The notes beneath the pieces are model-generated. The model was not told the origin of the DNA. It did no database searches and was given only the letters and a program-made list of their open reading frames with translations. A DNA stretch of 5,836 bases from an uncultured Chryseolinea sp. (lineage in GTDB: Bacteria > Bacteroidota > Bacteroidia > Cytophagales > Cyclobacteriaceae), in contig CAMLER010000351.1 in NCBI GenBank assembly GCA_946478915.1, positions 1 to 5,836 on the forward strand, read 5' to 3'. Shown here piece after piece: positions 5,769 to 5,836 of this stretch. The position numbers and the translations under genes were made by a program. The first letter of the stretch is position 1, and the number at the start of each line of letters is the position of its first letter.

Positions 5769-5836
5769 CTACTTTGTCAACTTGTGAATTGTGTATGGGC
5801 TACTGCCAATGCGCTCAATAAATGCAGGGTCACGAA
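5769..5836 (-). CDS. C-terminal end of a convergent gene (5' part outside window)
   Basis: On the minus strand a frame is open from the window edge to a TAG at 5769-5771 and gives 21 residues, RDPAFIERIGSSPYTIHKLTK. The composition is protein-like. It would stop 2 bp from the TAA of the kinase-like gene, a tail-to-tail layout common in compact genomes. Another minus frame also ends in this stretch (..AVAHTQFTS then TGA), so the choice of frame is a judgement. No family can be assigned. Confidence 0.4.
   Translation of the reverse strand, partial: RDPAFIERIGSSPYTIHKLTK

Overview
The window looks like a chromosomal segment from a Bacteroidota bacterium, probably Cytophagales or Chitinophagales. 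This is inference from three things. The starts show almost no Shine-Dalgarno sequences. One exact match to the Bacteroidota -7 promoter consensus TAnnTTTG lies at a sensible distance from a start. The proteins have the style of that phylum, notably a histidine-kinase H-box reading AHEVRAPVARILGL and a GDSL lipoprotein of a type I associate with Bacteroidota. I see no tRNA, rRNA, CRISPR array, transposase or phage gene.

Layout, left to right. Positions 1-132 hold the 3' end of a plus-strand membrane protein. It converges on a DinB-family gene (173-679, minus), and a strong hairpin sits between the two stops. A small exported two-cysteine protein of unknown function follows (867-1067, minus) with its own intrinsic terminator. 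After a 258-bp spacer come three co-oriented minus-strand genes. In transcription order they are the chromate transporter chrA (4711-3596), a secreted SGNH/GDSL lipoprotein hydrolase (3569-2736) and a soluble cytochrome P450 (2648-1326). The gaps are 26 and 87 bp, so a common transcript is plausible but not proven.

Divergent from chrA is a plus-strand gene (4858-5766) for a protein with about six membrane segments, a coiled coil and an intact histidine-kinase dimerisation/phosphoacceptor helix pair. It has no ATP-binding catalytic domain and appears to start at TTG. The 146-bp divergent intergenic region holds three perfect 9-bp inverted repeats; one overlaps the likely -7 box and one includes the TTG start. 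The right edge holds what is probably the last 21 codons of a convergent minus-strand gene.

Most of the content is familiar families. The parts most worth a second look are the kinase-like protein without a kinase domain, the inverted-repeat-rich divergent region between it and chrA, and the chrA / GDSL lipoprotein / P450 grouping. I do not see convincing evidence for a wholly new multi-gene system.
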